The notes under the pieces were generated by a model, which saw nothing but the letters and a program-made list of their open reading frames with translations, made no database searches and was not told the origin of the DNA. From CAZZDK01 sp964652235 (lineage in GTDB: Bacteria > Pseudomonadota > Alphaproteobacteria > UBA9219), in assembly GCA_964652235.1 (NCBI GenBank), contig CAZZDK010000001.1, positions 1 to 64,000 on the forward strand: a stretch of 64,000 nucleotides of DNA, in the 5' to 3' direction. Below, piece after piece: positions 16,993-25,817 of the stretch (its first letter is position 1; each line of letters starts with the position of its first letter). A program made the position numbers and the translations under genes.

Positions 16993-17850
16993 ATGAGCGC
17001 AGTCCTGAAAGAACCCCGTCTTTTCGCCAGTCCGCTGGCGCGGCGCCTCGCGGCGCAGCGCGGGATCAATCTTGCCCTTATCCGGGGCACGGGGCCGGGC
17101 GGACGCATCGTGCGGGCCGACGTTGAAAGCGCGAAGGCGACGCCCGCCGCCGCCGCGAGCGCTTTAGGCGCGGCTTACGAAGCCGTTCCCCACAGCGCCA
17201 TGCGCAAAACCATCGCCAAGCGTCTTAGCGAATCCAAACAAACCGTCCCTCATTTTTATCTGACGGTCGATTGCCGGATCGACGAGCTTTTGTCCCTGCG
17301 CTCCCAGATCAACGAGCTGACAGGCGCGAAAGTTTCCGTCAACGACCTTATCATCCGCGCCGTCGCGCTCGCTTTGAAAAAAATTCCGGACGCCAACGTC
17401 TCCTGGACGGACAGCGCGATCCTGCGTTACGCGAACGCGGATATTTCCGTCGCCGTTGCGACTCCTTCGGGGCTCATCACGCCGATCATCCGTCAAGCCG
17501 AAACCAAAAAGGTCGAGGTCATTTCGGAAGAAATGAAAGATCTCGCGGCCCGCGCCCGCGCGGGCAAATTGAAGCCTGAGGAATATCAGGGCGGCGGATT
17601 TACCATATCCAATCTGGGTATGTTCGGCGTTAAGGAATTCGCGGCTATTATTAATCCCCCACAAGGCTGCATCCTGGCCGTCGGGGCCGGCGAGCCTCGC
17701 GCCGTGGTTAAAAACGGAGCTTTGGCCGTCGCCACGATCATGACCTGCACCCTATCGGTCGATCACCGCGCTGTGGACGGCGCGGCGGGGGCGGAATTCC
17801 TGGCCGCTTTCAAAGAATTGATCGAAAAACCCTATGGGTTGGTGGTATAA
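16993..17850 (+). CDS. pdhC: Dihydrolipoamide acetyltransferase E2, without a lipoyl domain
   Basis: 285 aa, well short of usual E2 proteins (over 400 aa). It begins almost directly with the peripheral-subunit-binding domain ('FASPLARRLAAQRGINLALI', 'GTGPGGRIVRADVE', about 10-42). The catalytic domain follows ('MRKTIAKRLSESKQTVPHFY'), with the active-site motif 'SVDHRAVDG' near the C-terminus. The start is fixed by AGGAGGAAGGAG and the preceding pdhB stop, so no lipoyl domain has been missed upstream. The acetyl group must be delivered by the lipoyl domain on PdhB or by a protein encoded elsewhere. Confidence 0.95.
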   Translation: MSAVLKEPRLFASPLARRLAAQRGINLALIRGTGPGGRIVRADVESAKATPAAAASALGAAYEAVPHSAMRKTIAKRLSESKQTVPHFYLTVDCRIDELLSLRSQINELTGAKVSVNDLIIRAVALALKKIPDANVSWTDSAILRYANADISVAVATPSGLITPIIRQAETKKVEVISEEMKDLAARARAGKLKPEEYQGGGFTISNLGMFGVKEFAAIINPPQGCILAVGAGEPRAVVKNGALAVATIMTCTLSVDHRAVDGAAGAEFLAAFKELIEKPYGLVV

Positions 17851-17880
17851 TGGCTCCACGATAGAAAGGGAGCCAACACC

Positions 17881-18435
17881 ATGTTGCGCCTTGTTTTACC
17901 TGATAGCGCCTTTCTCGCATCGTATGTCGAAGCCCTCAGGGAAGGGTACCGTCTCGGCGCGCGTCCGACCCCGCTAAAAGAGGAAATCGAGAAAATCGAA
18001 ACCGACCCTCACGAGCATTTCGAACTGCTGAACCGGCAAGGAGGGCTTTTCACGACCGAGGACGGCATCGCGCGACGTCAGGTGCCCCATAACTACTTTT
18101 GGCTCGTGGACGGCAAAACCTTCATCGGCGGGATCGCGATCCGCTACGAACTGAACGATTTTCTTGAACAACAAGGCGGCCACATCGGCTACGGCATAAG
18201 GCCGAGCAAAATGCGACAAGGTTACGCGAAGAAAATGCTCGCGCTTGGCTTGGAAAAATTGAGGGAAAGAAAAGTCGAGCGCGTTCTCATCACGGCGGAC
18301 GACGGCAACGTCGCCTCGTGGAAGACCATCGAGGCGAACGGCGGGGTTTTGGAAAACAAAATTCCTTCCATCTACTGCGAGGGAAGCCTGAACCGCCGCT
18401 ATTGGATCGACTTAACCGGAGGCTCCCATGACTGA
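17881..18435 (+). CDS. GNAT-family acetyltransferase within the pdh operon
   Basis: 184 aa. The GNAT core is visible: 'GGIAIRYELNDF' (strands), 'HIGYGIRPSKMRQGYAKKML' (the acetyl-CoA-binding R-x-x-G-x-A segment) and 'VLITADDGNVASWKTIEANG' (N-A-S helix). Closest in pattern to Yjdl/RimJ-like predicted acetyltransferases; substrate unknown. AAAGGGAG precedes the ATG by about 8 nt. It overlaps lpd by 8 bp, so translation is probably coupled to E3. Its position inside the pyruvate dehydrogenase operon is notable but does not by itself define a role. Confidence 0.85.
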   Translation: MLRLVLPDSAFLASYVEALREGYRLGARPTPLKEEIEKIETDPHEHFELLNRQGGLFTTEDGIARRQVPHNYFWLVDGKTFIGGIAIRYELNDFLEQQGGHIGYGIRPSKMRQGYAKKMLALGLEKLRERKVERVLITADDGNVASWKTIEANGGVLENKIPSIYCEGSLNRRYWIDLTGGSHD

Positions 18436-19822
18436 ATCCGACATCCTCATCATCGGCGGCGGGCCGGGCGGCTATGTGGCCGCGATCCGCGCCAGCCAGC
18501 TCGGCTTCAAGGTCACGTTGATCGAGCGCGAACATCTGGGCGGCATCTGCCTGAACTGGGGCTGCATCCCGACCAAAGCCCTGCTTCGCAGCGTCGAGAT
18601 TTACGACCACATCAAGCACGCGGAAGAGTTCGGCCTTTTTGTGGACAATCCGCGCTTCGATCTGGGGCGGATCGTGGCGCGTTCGCGCGGCGTGGCGACG
18701 CAGTTGGCGGCGGGCGTGAAGCACCTGCTTAAAAAGAACAAGGTCGAAGTCGTGGACGGCACGGGCAAGTTGCTCGGCAAGGGCCGAGTGGAGGTCAGCA
18801 AAGAGGGCCGCAGAATCGGGGAATACGCCGGACGGCACATCATCATCGCCACCGGCGCGCGCGCGCGCGTCCTGCCGGGGCTTGAGCCGGACGGCAAACT
18901 TGTCTGGACCTACAAAGAAGCGCTGGTGCCGACGGCGCTGCCGAAATCGCTTCTCGTCTGCGGATCGGGCGCCATCGGGATCGAGCTGGCGAGTTTCTAC
19001 CGCGCCTTAGGCAGCGACGTGACGGTCGTGGAGACGATGGAGCGAATCCTGCCCGTGGAGGACGCGGAAATATCGGCCTTCGCGCGCAAGGCGATGGAAA
19101 AGCGCGGCATGAAGTTCTTTACGAGCGCGACCGTCAAGAAACTCGACAAAGCGGCGGACGCCGTCATGGCCACCATCGACCAGGGCGGCAAGATCGTCCA
19201 AATCTCCGTTGACCGCGTTTTGATGGCCGTCGGGATCGCGGCGAACGTCGAGCATCTGGGGCTTGAGAACACGAAGATCGTCGTGGAGAAAGGGCATATC
19301 AAAGTCGATCGCTGGAGCGAAACGGACGAACCGGGCACCTACGCCATCGGCGACGTGGCCGGGCCGCCCTGGCTCGCCCACAAAGCCAGCCACGAGGGGA
19401 TCGTCTGCGTGGAAAAAATCGCGGGTCTGAAAGAGGCCCGTCCGCTCGATCCGCTGGGCATTCCGGGCTGCACCTACGGCCTTCCCCAGATCGCAAGCGT
19501 AGGCCTGACCGAAGCGAGGGCGAAAGAAGCCGGTTTCGAAGTCCGCATAGGCCGCTTCCCCTTCATGGGCAACGGCAAGGCGATTGCCATGGGCGAACCG
19601 GAAGGGCTGGTCAAAACGGTCTTCGACGCCAATACGGGCGCGCTTTTGGGGGCGCATATGGTGGGCGCGGAAGTGACGGAAATGATCCAGGGCTATACCA
19701 TCGCCCACACGATGGAGACGACGGAAGCCGAGCTGATGCACACGGTCTTTCCGCACCCGACGATTTCCGAAACGATGCACGAAGCGGTCCTGGACGCCTA
19801 TGGCCGTGTTATGCATATGTAA
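18428..19822 (+). CDS. lpd: Dihydrolipoyl dehydrogenase (E3)
   Basis: 464 aa. FAD motif 'DILIIGGGPGGYVAAIRASQ', redox-active disulfide in 'GGICLNWGCIPTKALL', NAD-binding 'LLVCGSGAIGIELASFYRAL', and the C-terminal His-Glu pair in 'HTVFPHPTISETMHEA'. It reoxidises dihydrolipoyl groups with NAD+. Start ATG lies inside the end of the GNAT gene, after GGAGG. A palindromic repeat separates it from lipA. Confidence 0.97.
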   Translation: MTESDILIIGGGPGGYVAAIRASQLGFKVTLIEREHLGGICLNWGCIPTKALLRSVEIYDHIKHAEEFGLFVDNPRFDLGRIVARSRGVATQLAAGVKHLLKKNKVEVVDGTGKLLGKGRVEVSKEGRRIGEYAGRHIIIATGARARVLPGLEPDGKLVWTYKEALVPTALPKSLLVCGSGAIGIELASFYRALGSDVTVVETMERILPVEDAEISAFARKAMEKRGMKFFTSATVKKLDKAADAVMATIDQGGKIVQISVDRVLMAVGIAANVEHLGLENTKIVVEKGHIKVDRWSETDEPGTYAIGDVAGPPWLAHKASHEGIVCVEKIAGLKEARPLDPLGIPGCTYGLPQIASVGLTEARAKEAGFEVRIGRFPFMGNGKAIAMGEPEGLVKTVFDANTGALLGAHMVGAEVTEMIQGYTIAHTMETTEAELMHTVFPHPTISETMHEAVLDAYGRVMHM

Positions 19823-19828
19823 AGATTT

Positions 19829-19965
19829 CGTCATTGCGAGGCGGCTCTCTCTCGCCTGTCATTGCGAGAAGCCGTAGGCGACGAAGCAATCCAGAGTCAA
19901 ACAGAACTATTTTTGTTTATTACGACTCTGGATTGCTTCGCTCCTTGCCGTCGCTCGCAATGACG
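19829..19965. repeat. GCAATCCAG palindromic repeat, copy 2
   Basis: Carries two left-end motifs (GTCATTGCGAG at 19830 and 19859), inner arms GAAGCAATCCAGAGTC and GACTCTGGATTGCTTC, and right end CTCGCAATGACG. The doubled left end suggests partial nesting of one copy in another. Fills most of the lpd-lipA gap. Confidence 0.9.
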
Positions 19966-19998
19966 ATCCTTACTCTGCGTGTACGAGAAAGCGAAAGC

Positions 19999-20931
19999 AT
20001 GACCAAACCCCGCCATCCTGAAAAGCAAAAGAATCCGGACCGGCCCGCGCCGCCGAGACCGGAGTGGCTTCGCGTGCGGGCCGGGGGCGGTTTCGATTAC
20101 GCACAAACGCTCGCGCTCACGCGGGACCTTCATCTCCACACGGTCTGCCAGGAAGCGGCCTGTCCGAACATCGGCTCGTGCTGGCGGCGCAAGCACGCGG
20201 CCTTTCTGATTATGGGCGACGTCTGCACGCGGGCCTGCGCCTTTTGCAACGTGGCGACGGGAAAACCGAAGCCGCTCGATCCGGACGAACCGCAGCGCCT
20301 GGCCGAAGCGGCGGCGCGGATGGGACTTCGATACGTCATCGTGACCTCGGTGGATCGCGACGACCTGCCGGACGGCGGCGCAGAACATTTCGCCCGCACC
20401 ATCGCGGCCTTGCGCGAAAAAGCGCCGGACTGCGCGATTGAGATTCTGACGCCCGACTTCAAAAACAAGCCGGGCGCGGCGGAAATCGTAGTCCGCGCCA
20501 GGCCGGACGTGTTCAACCATAATCTGGAAACGGTTCCGCGCCTTTATCCTGCGATCCGGCCCGGCGCGCGCTATTTTACGTCGCTGCGCCTGTTGCAACG
20601 GGTTAAGGAAATAGACCCCGCGATTTTCACGAAATCGGGCCTTATGGCGGGCCTGGGCGAAACGAAGGAAGAGATAGCGCAGGTCATGGACGATCTGCGC
20701 GCGGCGGGCGTGGACTTTCTTACCGTCGGCCAGTATTTGCAGCCCACGCCCAAACACGCGCCTTTGGACCGTTACGTGACGCCCGACGAGTTCGAGGACT
20801 ACGCGCGCTTGGCTAAAACGAAAGGCTTTCTGCTGGCGTCCTGTTCGCCGCTCACGCGCTCTTCCTATCATGCGGACGAGGATTTTGAGAAGCTTAAATG
20901 CGAGAAAAATCTATACAAAACAAGTAATTAA
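19999..20931 (+). CDS. lipA: Lipoyl synthase
   Basis: 310 aa. Radical-SAM enzyme with the auxiliary cluster motif 'VCQEAACPNIGSCW' and the SAM-binding CX3CX2C motif 'CTRACAFC', plus 'YVIVTSVDRDDLPDGGAEHF' and 'FNHNLETVPRLYP', and the C-terminal R-S-S-Y-H ending. It inserts sulfur into octanoyl groups to make lipoyl cofactor, the group carried by PdhB. The upstream in-frame extension lies in the repeat and is not credited. Functionally linked to the pdh operon. Confidence 0.97.
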   Translation: MTKPRHPEKQKNPDRPAPPRPEWLRVRAGGGFDYAQTLALTRDLHLHTVCQEAACPNIGSCWRRKHAAFLIMGDVCTRACAFCNVATGKPKPLDPDEPQRLAEAAARMGLRYVIVTSVDRDDLPDGGAEHFARTIAALREKAPDCAIEILTPDFKNKPGAAEIVVRARPDVFNHNLETVPRLYPAIRPGARYFTSLRLLQRVKEIDPAIFTKSGLMAGLGETKEEIAQVMDDLRAAGVDFLTVGQYLQPTPKHAPLDRYVTPDEFEDYARLAKTKGFLLASCSPLTRSSYHADEDFEKLKCEKNLYKTSN

Positions 20932-21022
20932 GTGTTTTATTCCGTTTCTTACTCCTTAACACGGTTTCAATCAATATCTGGTAGGATGAATTTCTTATTT
21001 TTGAACCTTTTGGACCCATTCA

Positions 21023-23191
21023 ATGTTTCGATTATCCGATTTCAAAAAGCTGGCGGGAAAGCTTTTATTCCCCGCCGCTCTGGCCGCCCAAATGACCCTG
21101 GCGCTGCTTCCCGCCTTCGCGCAGACCGCGACTTCTGTGACGAGGCCCCCGGTGAACAACCCCCAACAAGGAAACGCCCCTCTTTTATCGGAAGAGGAAC
21201 GTAAGGAATTTATGGAGGATCTTTCCTGGGTTCTGGAAAATAAATATACGGATCACGACAGAGTAAAGAAAATTGTTTCCCGATCCTACGGCGAACAGGT
21301 CTTTGCGTTTATGGCGAAGAAAAGGCCGCTGCTTTTTCTCAGATACCTGCCATGGATCGAGGAGAATCCTTACGCGGAGAAATTACTGAATTTTCTCGTG
21401 GAGGATCCTTCCTTTGCCGAACTTGCGGAAACGAACGCCAGAGGAATCTTGGCGTACATCTCCAACTACTCGGAATTCCCGATAGGCGAAAAGATCATCA
21501 AGGCGATTCTGCCGCACGAGCCGAGGTTTACCTGCATGGCCTTCAACGATTCGATTTTCAACCAACCTTACGGTGAAAGCGTCCTTTTATATTCGGCGAA
21601 GATCCATCCGGTCTGGCACCTCGTGTCGGGAGGGTTCGCAGAATACCGGCACAAGCCCTGGGCGCTGAACGTCCTGAGAGAGGCGATCAAAAACGATCCG
21701 GGCGGCTATTTTTACCAGCAGGAAAGCCTTGAGAAATTTCTGCCCGGAAAAGAAGTCGAGGGAATGCGGAAGCTTGCGGGAGAAACGCTTCCCCTCCGCC
21801 TTGAGGAAGGACAAAAGCTGTCGGCTCTTCAGATAGGCTGGACTCTCAACCATCTCCACGAGGAAACGGACCAGGTTCGCTTCAAATGCGTCGAGAATCT
21901 AAGCGCCGAGGGCCTCTATTTTCTGATCGCCCATGGAAGGGAAGAGATCTTCACCTCGACCTTTTTAGGCCTCTTTGAGCGCATGACAAGCCGCATGGAA
22001 AAGGAGGGGCGGAGCTTCCTTGATTTCCTGAAAAACGAGAAAACAAGAGACCTCATGCCCGTCTTTCTCGAAGCGGCCTCGTCCTATGGCAAGATCGGCG
22101 ACGTCCTGAACCGCCTGGCGGATGAAGACGCCCGAAGAACGTTCGTCGCGGGGGTCGTCCGGGCCGTCGTTGACGCCGATAAAAGACCGTCAGGCGTGGA
22201 GGAAGAAAAGCAAACGGGTCTCGCAGGCAATAAAACCGTTCGAATGGCCCTGACGATTGCGGATATGCTTTCAGCCTGCGCGGACAAAAACGTCCTTCGG
22301 CTCTTCGAAAGAGAACTCGCCGCCGCCTATGAGGCGAACGACGACAAAACCGTCCGCATCTCGCTCGGTCTGGTGATCAGTTGTTATCTGAACGAGAAGG
22401 GGGACGACGGCGCGCACCCGAACCTGTTTAAGGAAATCGACTTTAAGAAAGAATATCCTTTCGTGAATCTTAAACGGCTTTCGGAAAAAGAGCTTTTTGA
22501 AAACGGCGTCTGCCACCAGCAAATGGTTTTTTACGACGACGACGACGGCAAGCAGAGCTTCCGCCATTTCCTGTCGGTCTTCCAATCCACCAAAAAGAAA
22601 AGAGAAGGCTGGTCGCTCGACGACAAGGGCGCCTTTATCGTCCTGTCCAGCCCGGCCTTTCCGAACAAAGCGCGGCAAATCGTCATCGTGGCCAACAAAC
22701 CGGACAACGAGGCGGGCCTAAAAGCGGCGGACGACTTTCTGAAAGACAAAAATCCGCGCGTTCTCGTTCACAGAGGACATAGTTTCCATGCGCGTAAAAC
22801 CTTTCCCTATCTGAGGAGAGACACGGCGGTCGTTTTCTGGGGAAGCTGCGGCGGCTATCACAACCTGGCGAAAACGGAGGAAATGGCGCCCTTCAACCAC
22901 ACCCTTTCGACCAAGCAAACCGGCACCATGCTCGTCAACGACAAGCTTTGGGAATGTCTGTGCGATTCCATGCTGAAAAATGGCGAGATCGTATGGACGG
23001 ACGTTTGGAAAAAGACGGCGCAGGTCGTCAAGGATCCCCGATTCAAGCATTATCTCCCGCCGGACGGCAGCCGCGGCCTCAGGTTCCTGCGATCCTTCCA
23101 AAGGTTAAGCGAGGCGCAGGAGACAATCGCGACGAAACCCGGCGCTTTGCCGTCCCAAACCATGTCCAGAACCTCCCCCGGAAACGGCTGA
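21023..23191 (+). CDS. Exported protein of unknown function with a possible caspase-like His/Cys dyad
   Basis: 722 aa. N-terminal signal peptide with cleavage likely after 'LLPAFA' (about residue 34). Residues 50-450 are mainly alpha-helical with HEAT-like spacing. Residues about 530-650 look alpha/beta: 'GAFIVLSSPAF', 'QIVIVANKPDNEAG', then 'PRVLVHRGHSFHARKTFPYL' and 'TAVVFWGSCGGYHNL'. A hydrophobic strand ending in H-x-G-H and a later strand ending in G-S-C-G-G matches the layout of caspase-fold peptidases (clan CD). This is inference from pattern; I do not recognise the family. Monocistronic by appearance. Confidence 0.7.
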   Translation: MFRLSDFKKLAGKLLFPAALAAQMTLALLPAFAQTATSVTRPPVNNPQQGNAPLLSEEERKEFMEDLSWVLENKYTDHDRVKKIVSRSYGEQVFAFMAKKRPLLFLRYLPWIEENPYAEKLLNFLVEDPSFAELAETNARGILAYISNYSEFPIGEKIIKAILPHEPRFTCMAFNDSIFNQPYGESVLLYSAKIHPVWHLVSGGFAEYRHKPWALNVLREAIKNDPGGYFYQQESLEKFLPGKEVEGMRKLAGETLPLRLEEGQKLSALQIGWTLNHLHEETDQVRFKCVENLSAEGLYFLIAHGREEIFTSTFLGLFERMTSRMEKEGRSFLDFLKNEKTRDLMPVFLEAASSYGKIGDVLNRLADEDARRTFVAGVVRAVVDADKRPSGVEEEKQTGLAGNKTVRMALTIADMLSACADKNVLRLFERELAAAYEANDDKTVRISLGLVISCYLNEKGDDGAHPNLFKEIDFKKEYPFVNLKRLSEKELFENGVCHQQMVFYDDDDGKQSFRHFLSVFQSTKKKREGWSLDDKGAFIVLSSPAFPNKARQIVIVANKPDNEAGLKAADDFLKDKNPRVLVHRGHSFHARKTFPYLRRDTAVVFWGSCGGYHNLAKTEEMAPFNHTLSTKQTGTMLVNDKLWECLCDSMLKNGEIVWTDVWKKTAQVVKDPRFKHYLPPDGSRGLRFLRSFQRLSEAQETIATKPGALPSQTMSRTSPGNG

Positions 23192-23198
23192 CAAAGGC

Positions 23199-23849
23199 CT
23201 AATGCCTCGCGCTCTCGCCGTCGTCGCGGCGCAGACAGGCCATCTGCAAAAGCGCGATCAAAAGGTCCGCGCGGGCCTTAAGGTTCGGGGCCTCCAAAAG
23301 CGCCTGACGTTCGCTTGCGGGCAGTTCGCAGGCCATGGCGAGGGAGGAAATCAGCTCCTCGCCGTCGGCGACGGAAAGAGCTTCCCAATCCGTCGTCACG
23401 CCCTGCGCCTTAAAGTAGGGGCGCAAAGCAGCCAAAAGGCGGTCGCGATCAAAAGGCCCGTCCGTCTCCAAAGGGTTCAAATCCTGCAAAAAGCCGCTCC
23501 AATCGGGCCGGATGCGCTTAGTGCCGCGCTGATCGGGCAATTCCTGCCCGATCCTGAACCGACACACGCCGAGCAGATGGATCAAAAAACGCCCGTCGTC
23601 CGTCTCGGCGAACGAAACGATCCGCCCGGCGCAGCCGACCTGATAAAGCGGCCCGGCGCCGCTTTCGCCCGCCGGTTGGACGAGGCCGATCATCCGCCCC
23701 TGGCCCAGGGAATCTTCGACCATGGCCAGATAACGCGGCTCGAAAATATTGAGCGGGAGCCGCCCGCGCGGCAAAAGAATGGCCTCGCTCAGGGGAAAGA
23801 GGGGCAGGACGTCCGGCAACAAAGAAGCTTTGACAGGCGGCGGATTCAT
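23199..23849 (-). CDS. LON N-terminal substrate-binding domain protein
   Basis: 216 aa from ATG; a GTG at 23858 overlapping the upstream stop is an alternative. The family motif 'LPLFPLSEAILLPRGRLPLNIFEPRYLAMVEDSL' is split by a typical loop, then 'MIGLVQP', 'VGCAGRIVSFAETDDGRFLIHLLGVCRFRI'. It has only the Lon N domain, no ATPase or protease. Such stand-alone proteins often follow a thioredoxin-like CnoX gene, as here. Role unclear, presumably protein quality control. Confidence 0.9.
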   Translation of the reverse strand: MNPPPVKASLLPDVLPLFPLSEAILLPRGRLPLNIFEPRYLAMVEDSLGQGRMIGLVQPAGESGAGPLYQVGCAGRIVSFAETDDGRFLIHLLGVCRFRIGQELPDQRGTKRIRPDWSGFLQDLNPLETDGPFDRDRLLAALRPYFKAQGVTTDWEALSVADGEELISSLAMACELPASERQALLEAPNLKARADLLIALLQMACLRRDDGESARH

Positions 23850-23854
23850 GGCCT

Positions 23855-24811
23855 TCACGAAAAAAGAAGAGAGGAAAGCCGCTTTCTGCCCGAAACGGTA
23901 AGGGGATCGGTCGGACCGAAGGCCTCGAAGAACTTGACNNNNNNNNNNAGTTGCTTACGCGCGGCATCTTCCTGCCAGGCGCGGTTGCGGCGGACGATTT
24001 CCAAAAGTTCGTCCACGGCCTTTTCGCGCGCGCCCACCGCGTAATGCGCCATGGCGAGATCGAAACGCGCCTGACAATCGTCCGGATTATCCCGCACTTT
24101 GGCTTCAAGCGGCGCGATGTCGCCCGCGCCCTGCGCCTGCGAGGCCAAATCCAAAGCCGAACGGACGGGGGAAAGCGCCTTGTGGCCGATCATTTCGGGC
24201 GGCACGGCTTCAAGCCGCGCCCGCGCCTCGTCCGCTTGTCCCGAAGCGATCAAACAGCGCAGAAAGCCCGCAAACGCTTCGGCGCTGTCGGGCGCGTTCG
24301 AATAAATATCCTCATAGACGGCCCGCGCGGTTTCAAGATCGCCGCTTTCGAAAAGCGCGGCGGCCTGTTTCAGCCCGGCCTGCACGTCTTTGCCTGCCGG
24401 AGAAACGGAACCCGTCGCTTGAATCAGCCTCTCAAGCCACGCCTTAAGCTGAGATTCCGGCTGCGCCCCCATAAAGCCGTCCACGGGCTGGCCCTGAAAG
24501 AAGGCGAAAACGGTGGGGACGGACTGCACGCGCATCTGCCGCGCGATTTCGGCGTTTTCGTCGATATTGACCTTGGCCAGAACGACAGCGCCCTTTTGAG
24601 CCAGGACGAGTTTTTCCAAAACGGGGACGAGCTGTTTGCACGGCCCGCACCAGGGCGCCCAAAAATCGACGACGACAAGGCGATTGCGGGACTCCTCGAT
24701 CACTTCCTTAACGAAGGTCTTGATACCCACATCGCGCACGACGTTTTCCGCGCCGGAGGAAGGCGCGGGGGCAGGGGCCTGATTTTGCGTGTCCGTTAAC
24801 GAAAGAACCAT
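23855..24811 (-). CDS. cnoX: CnoX/YbbN-like thioredoxin-fold protein with TPR tail
   Basis: About 318 aa. Thioredoxin domain (residues about 30-125) with active site 'FWAPWCGPCKQLVPVLE', followed by TPR-like helices ('AAALFESGDLETARAVYEDI', 'ARFDLAMAHYAVGAREKAVDEL') and the family ending 'GPTDPLTVSGRKRLSSLLFS'. CnoX is a redox-linked holdase. ATG at 24811 has AGAGGG upstream. The N run at 23939-23948 falls between 'RKQ' and 'VKFFEAFGP'; family spacing allows one Leu codon there, so the true gap may be a single base. Confidence 0.93.
   Translation of the reverse strand: MVLSLTDTQNQAPAPAPSSGAENVVRDVGIKTFVKEVIEESRNRLVVVDFWAPWCGPCKQLVPVLEKLVLAQKGAVVLAKVNIDENAEIARQMRVQSVPTVFAFFQGQPVDGFMGAQPESQLKAWLERLIQATGSVSPAGKDVQAGLKQAAALFESGDLETARAVYEDIYSNAPDSAEAFAGFLRCLIASGQADEARARLEAVPPEMIGHKALSPVRSALDLASQAQGAGDIAPLEAKVRDNPDDCQARFDLAMAHYAVGAREKAVDELLEIVRRNRAWQEDAARKQXXXXVKFFEAFGPTDPLTVSGRKRLSSLLFS
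23939..23948. other. Assembly gap (10 N) inside cnoX
   Basis: The frame is the same on both sides, which requires a true gap length of 1, 4, 7... bases. Family spacing favours 1. Confidence 0.95.
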
Positions 24812-24887
24812 AGAAAACCCTCTTGTTTCGGGCGGTATCATGCCGTTCAGAGCGCCTTTTCACAATAAATTTCTCTCAAAAAGACCC

Positions 24888-24915
24888 TTGCAAACCGGGC
24901 CGGGGACTGTATGAT
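24888..24915 (+). promoter_or_regulatory. Probable sigma-70 promoter of tRNA-Gly
   Basis: -35 TTGCAA (24888-24893), 16-bp spacer, -10 TATGAT (24910-24915). The tRNA starts 46 bp downstream; a short leader hairpin (CGCCCG...CGGGCG) lies between. Confidence 0.55.
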
Positions 24916-24960
24916 CCCCCCACTTTGGTCGCCCGCCTTTCATCGGGCGCGGCGCAGGAT

Positions 24961-25035
<75 letters not shown>

Positions 25036-25097
25036 GAAAACCTCAATTAGCATGATTTCCGTCGGGTCTCCGCCCTCGCGGCGACTGGGTTTGCGCC

Positions 25098-25687
25098 CTA
25101 AGAGCCGAAGAATCCTAGCCACTCCTCAAGATATTCGAAGGAAAGATCCATCGCATAAGAGGCAGAAATAAAAGGGATGGATATATGCCCATAACGGTAG
25201 GATATCTGAGACTCCGAAGCGTCTTCGCCTTTTTTGCCTATGGCGGCCANNNNNNNNNNGCGGAAGCAAGGCCGCTTCTGTCAGAACCGGCCCGGCAATG
25301 AACAAGGATGGGCTTGGCCGCCCGACGCATCTCTGAAATCAATTCGGCCGCGCGTTCCTGTGTCAATTCGCTTTTGTCCGACATATAAAAATCGATATGC
25401 GCGATTCCGAGGTCTTTCGAAGCGCGCACCTCCTCGTCGTACCAGGCGCTTCCCGTATTCTCGCCGCGCAGATTGATGATGGTCTGTATATTATACTTCT
25501 TTTTGTAGTCGGCGATTTGTTGCGGCGAGGGTTGAGCGGCTCGATAAAGCTCGCCGACCACAACGGTATGAAAATTGCCGACAAGTTGCAAAAAGCCGGC
25601 GTAAGCGCCGAAGACGAGGGGAAGGGCCATCAAAAGAGAGAGGGCCACGACTAAATAACGCGCTTTCTTGCTGAAAGGTGTCGGCAT
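25098..25687 (-). CDS. Dual-specificity/tyrosine phosphatase-like protein, interrupted by an N gap
   Basis: N-terminal membrane anchor or signal (about 8-35, 'LVVALSLLMALPLVFGAYAG'), then 'VGELYRAAQPSPQQIADYKK', 'TIINLRGEN' and the CX5R active site 'HCRAGSDRSGLAS'. After the N run the coding continues in another numerical frame: 'AAIGKKGEDA', 'ISYRYGHISIP', 'YAMDLSFEYLEEWLGFFGS', stop at 25098. This matches the C-terminus of such phosphatases, so the gene is probably intact. A true gap of 8 bases would restore frame and give the expected four residues. Likely substrate phosphoprotein or phosphoinositide-like; unknown. Confidence 0.85.
25250..25259. other. Assembly gap (10 N) inside the phosphatase gene
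   Basis: Flanking frames require a true length of 2, 5, 8... bases; family spacing suggests 8. Confidence 0.95.
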
Positions 25688-25817
25688 GGCCCCCCCTGGA
25701 TCGCGGAGGGGCTAGAATGCACAACAGGCGTCGTTATCACAAGCCCTATTCCGGACAACCCCCTCGAAGAACGGCGGTTTTTGTGCAAGAGTGGAGGCCG
25801 GAACAGGATTCTTTGCC

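Noticed and set aside
25238..25687. Phosphatase as a truncated pseudogene
   Set aside because: A family-like C-terminus continues after the N gap, so truncation is an artefact of gap length.
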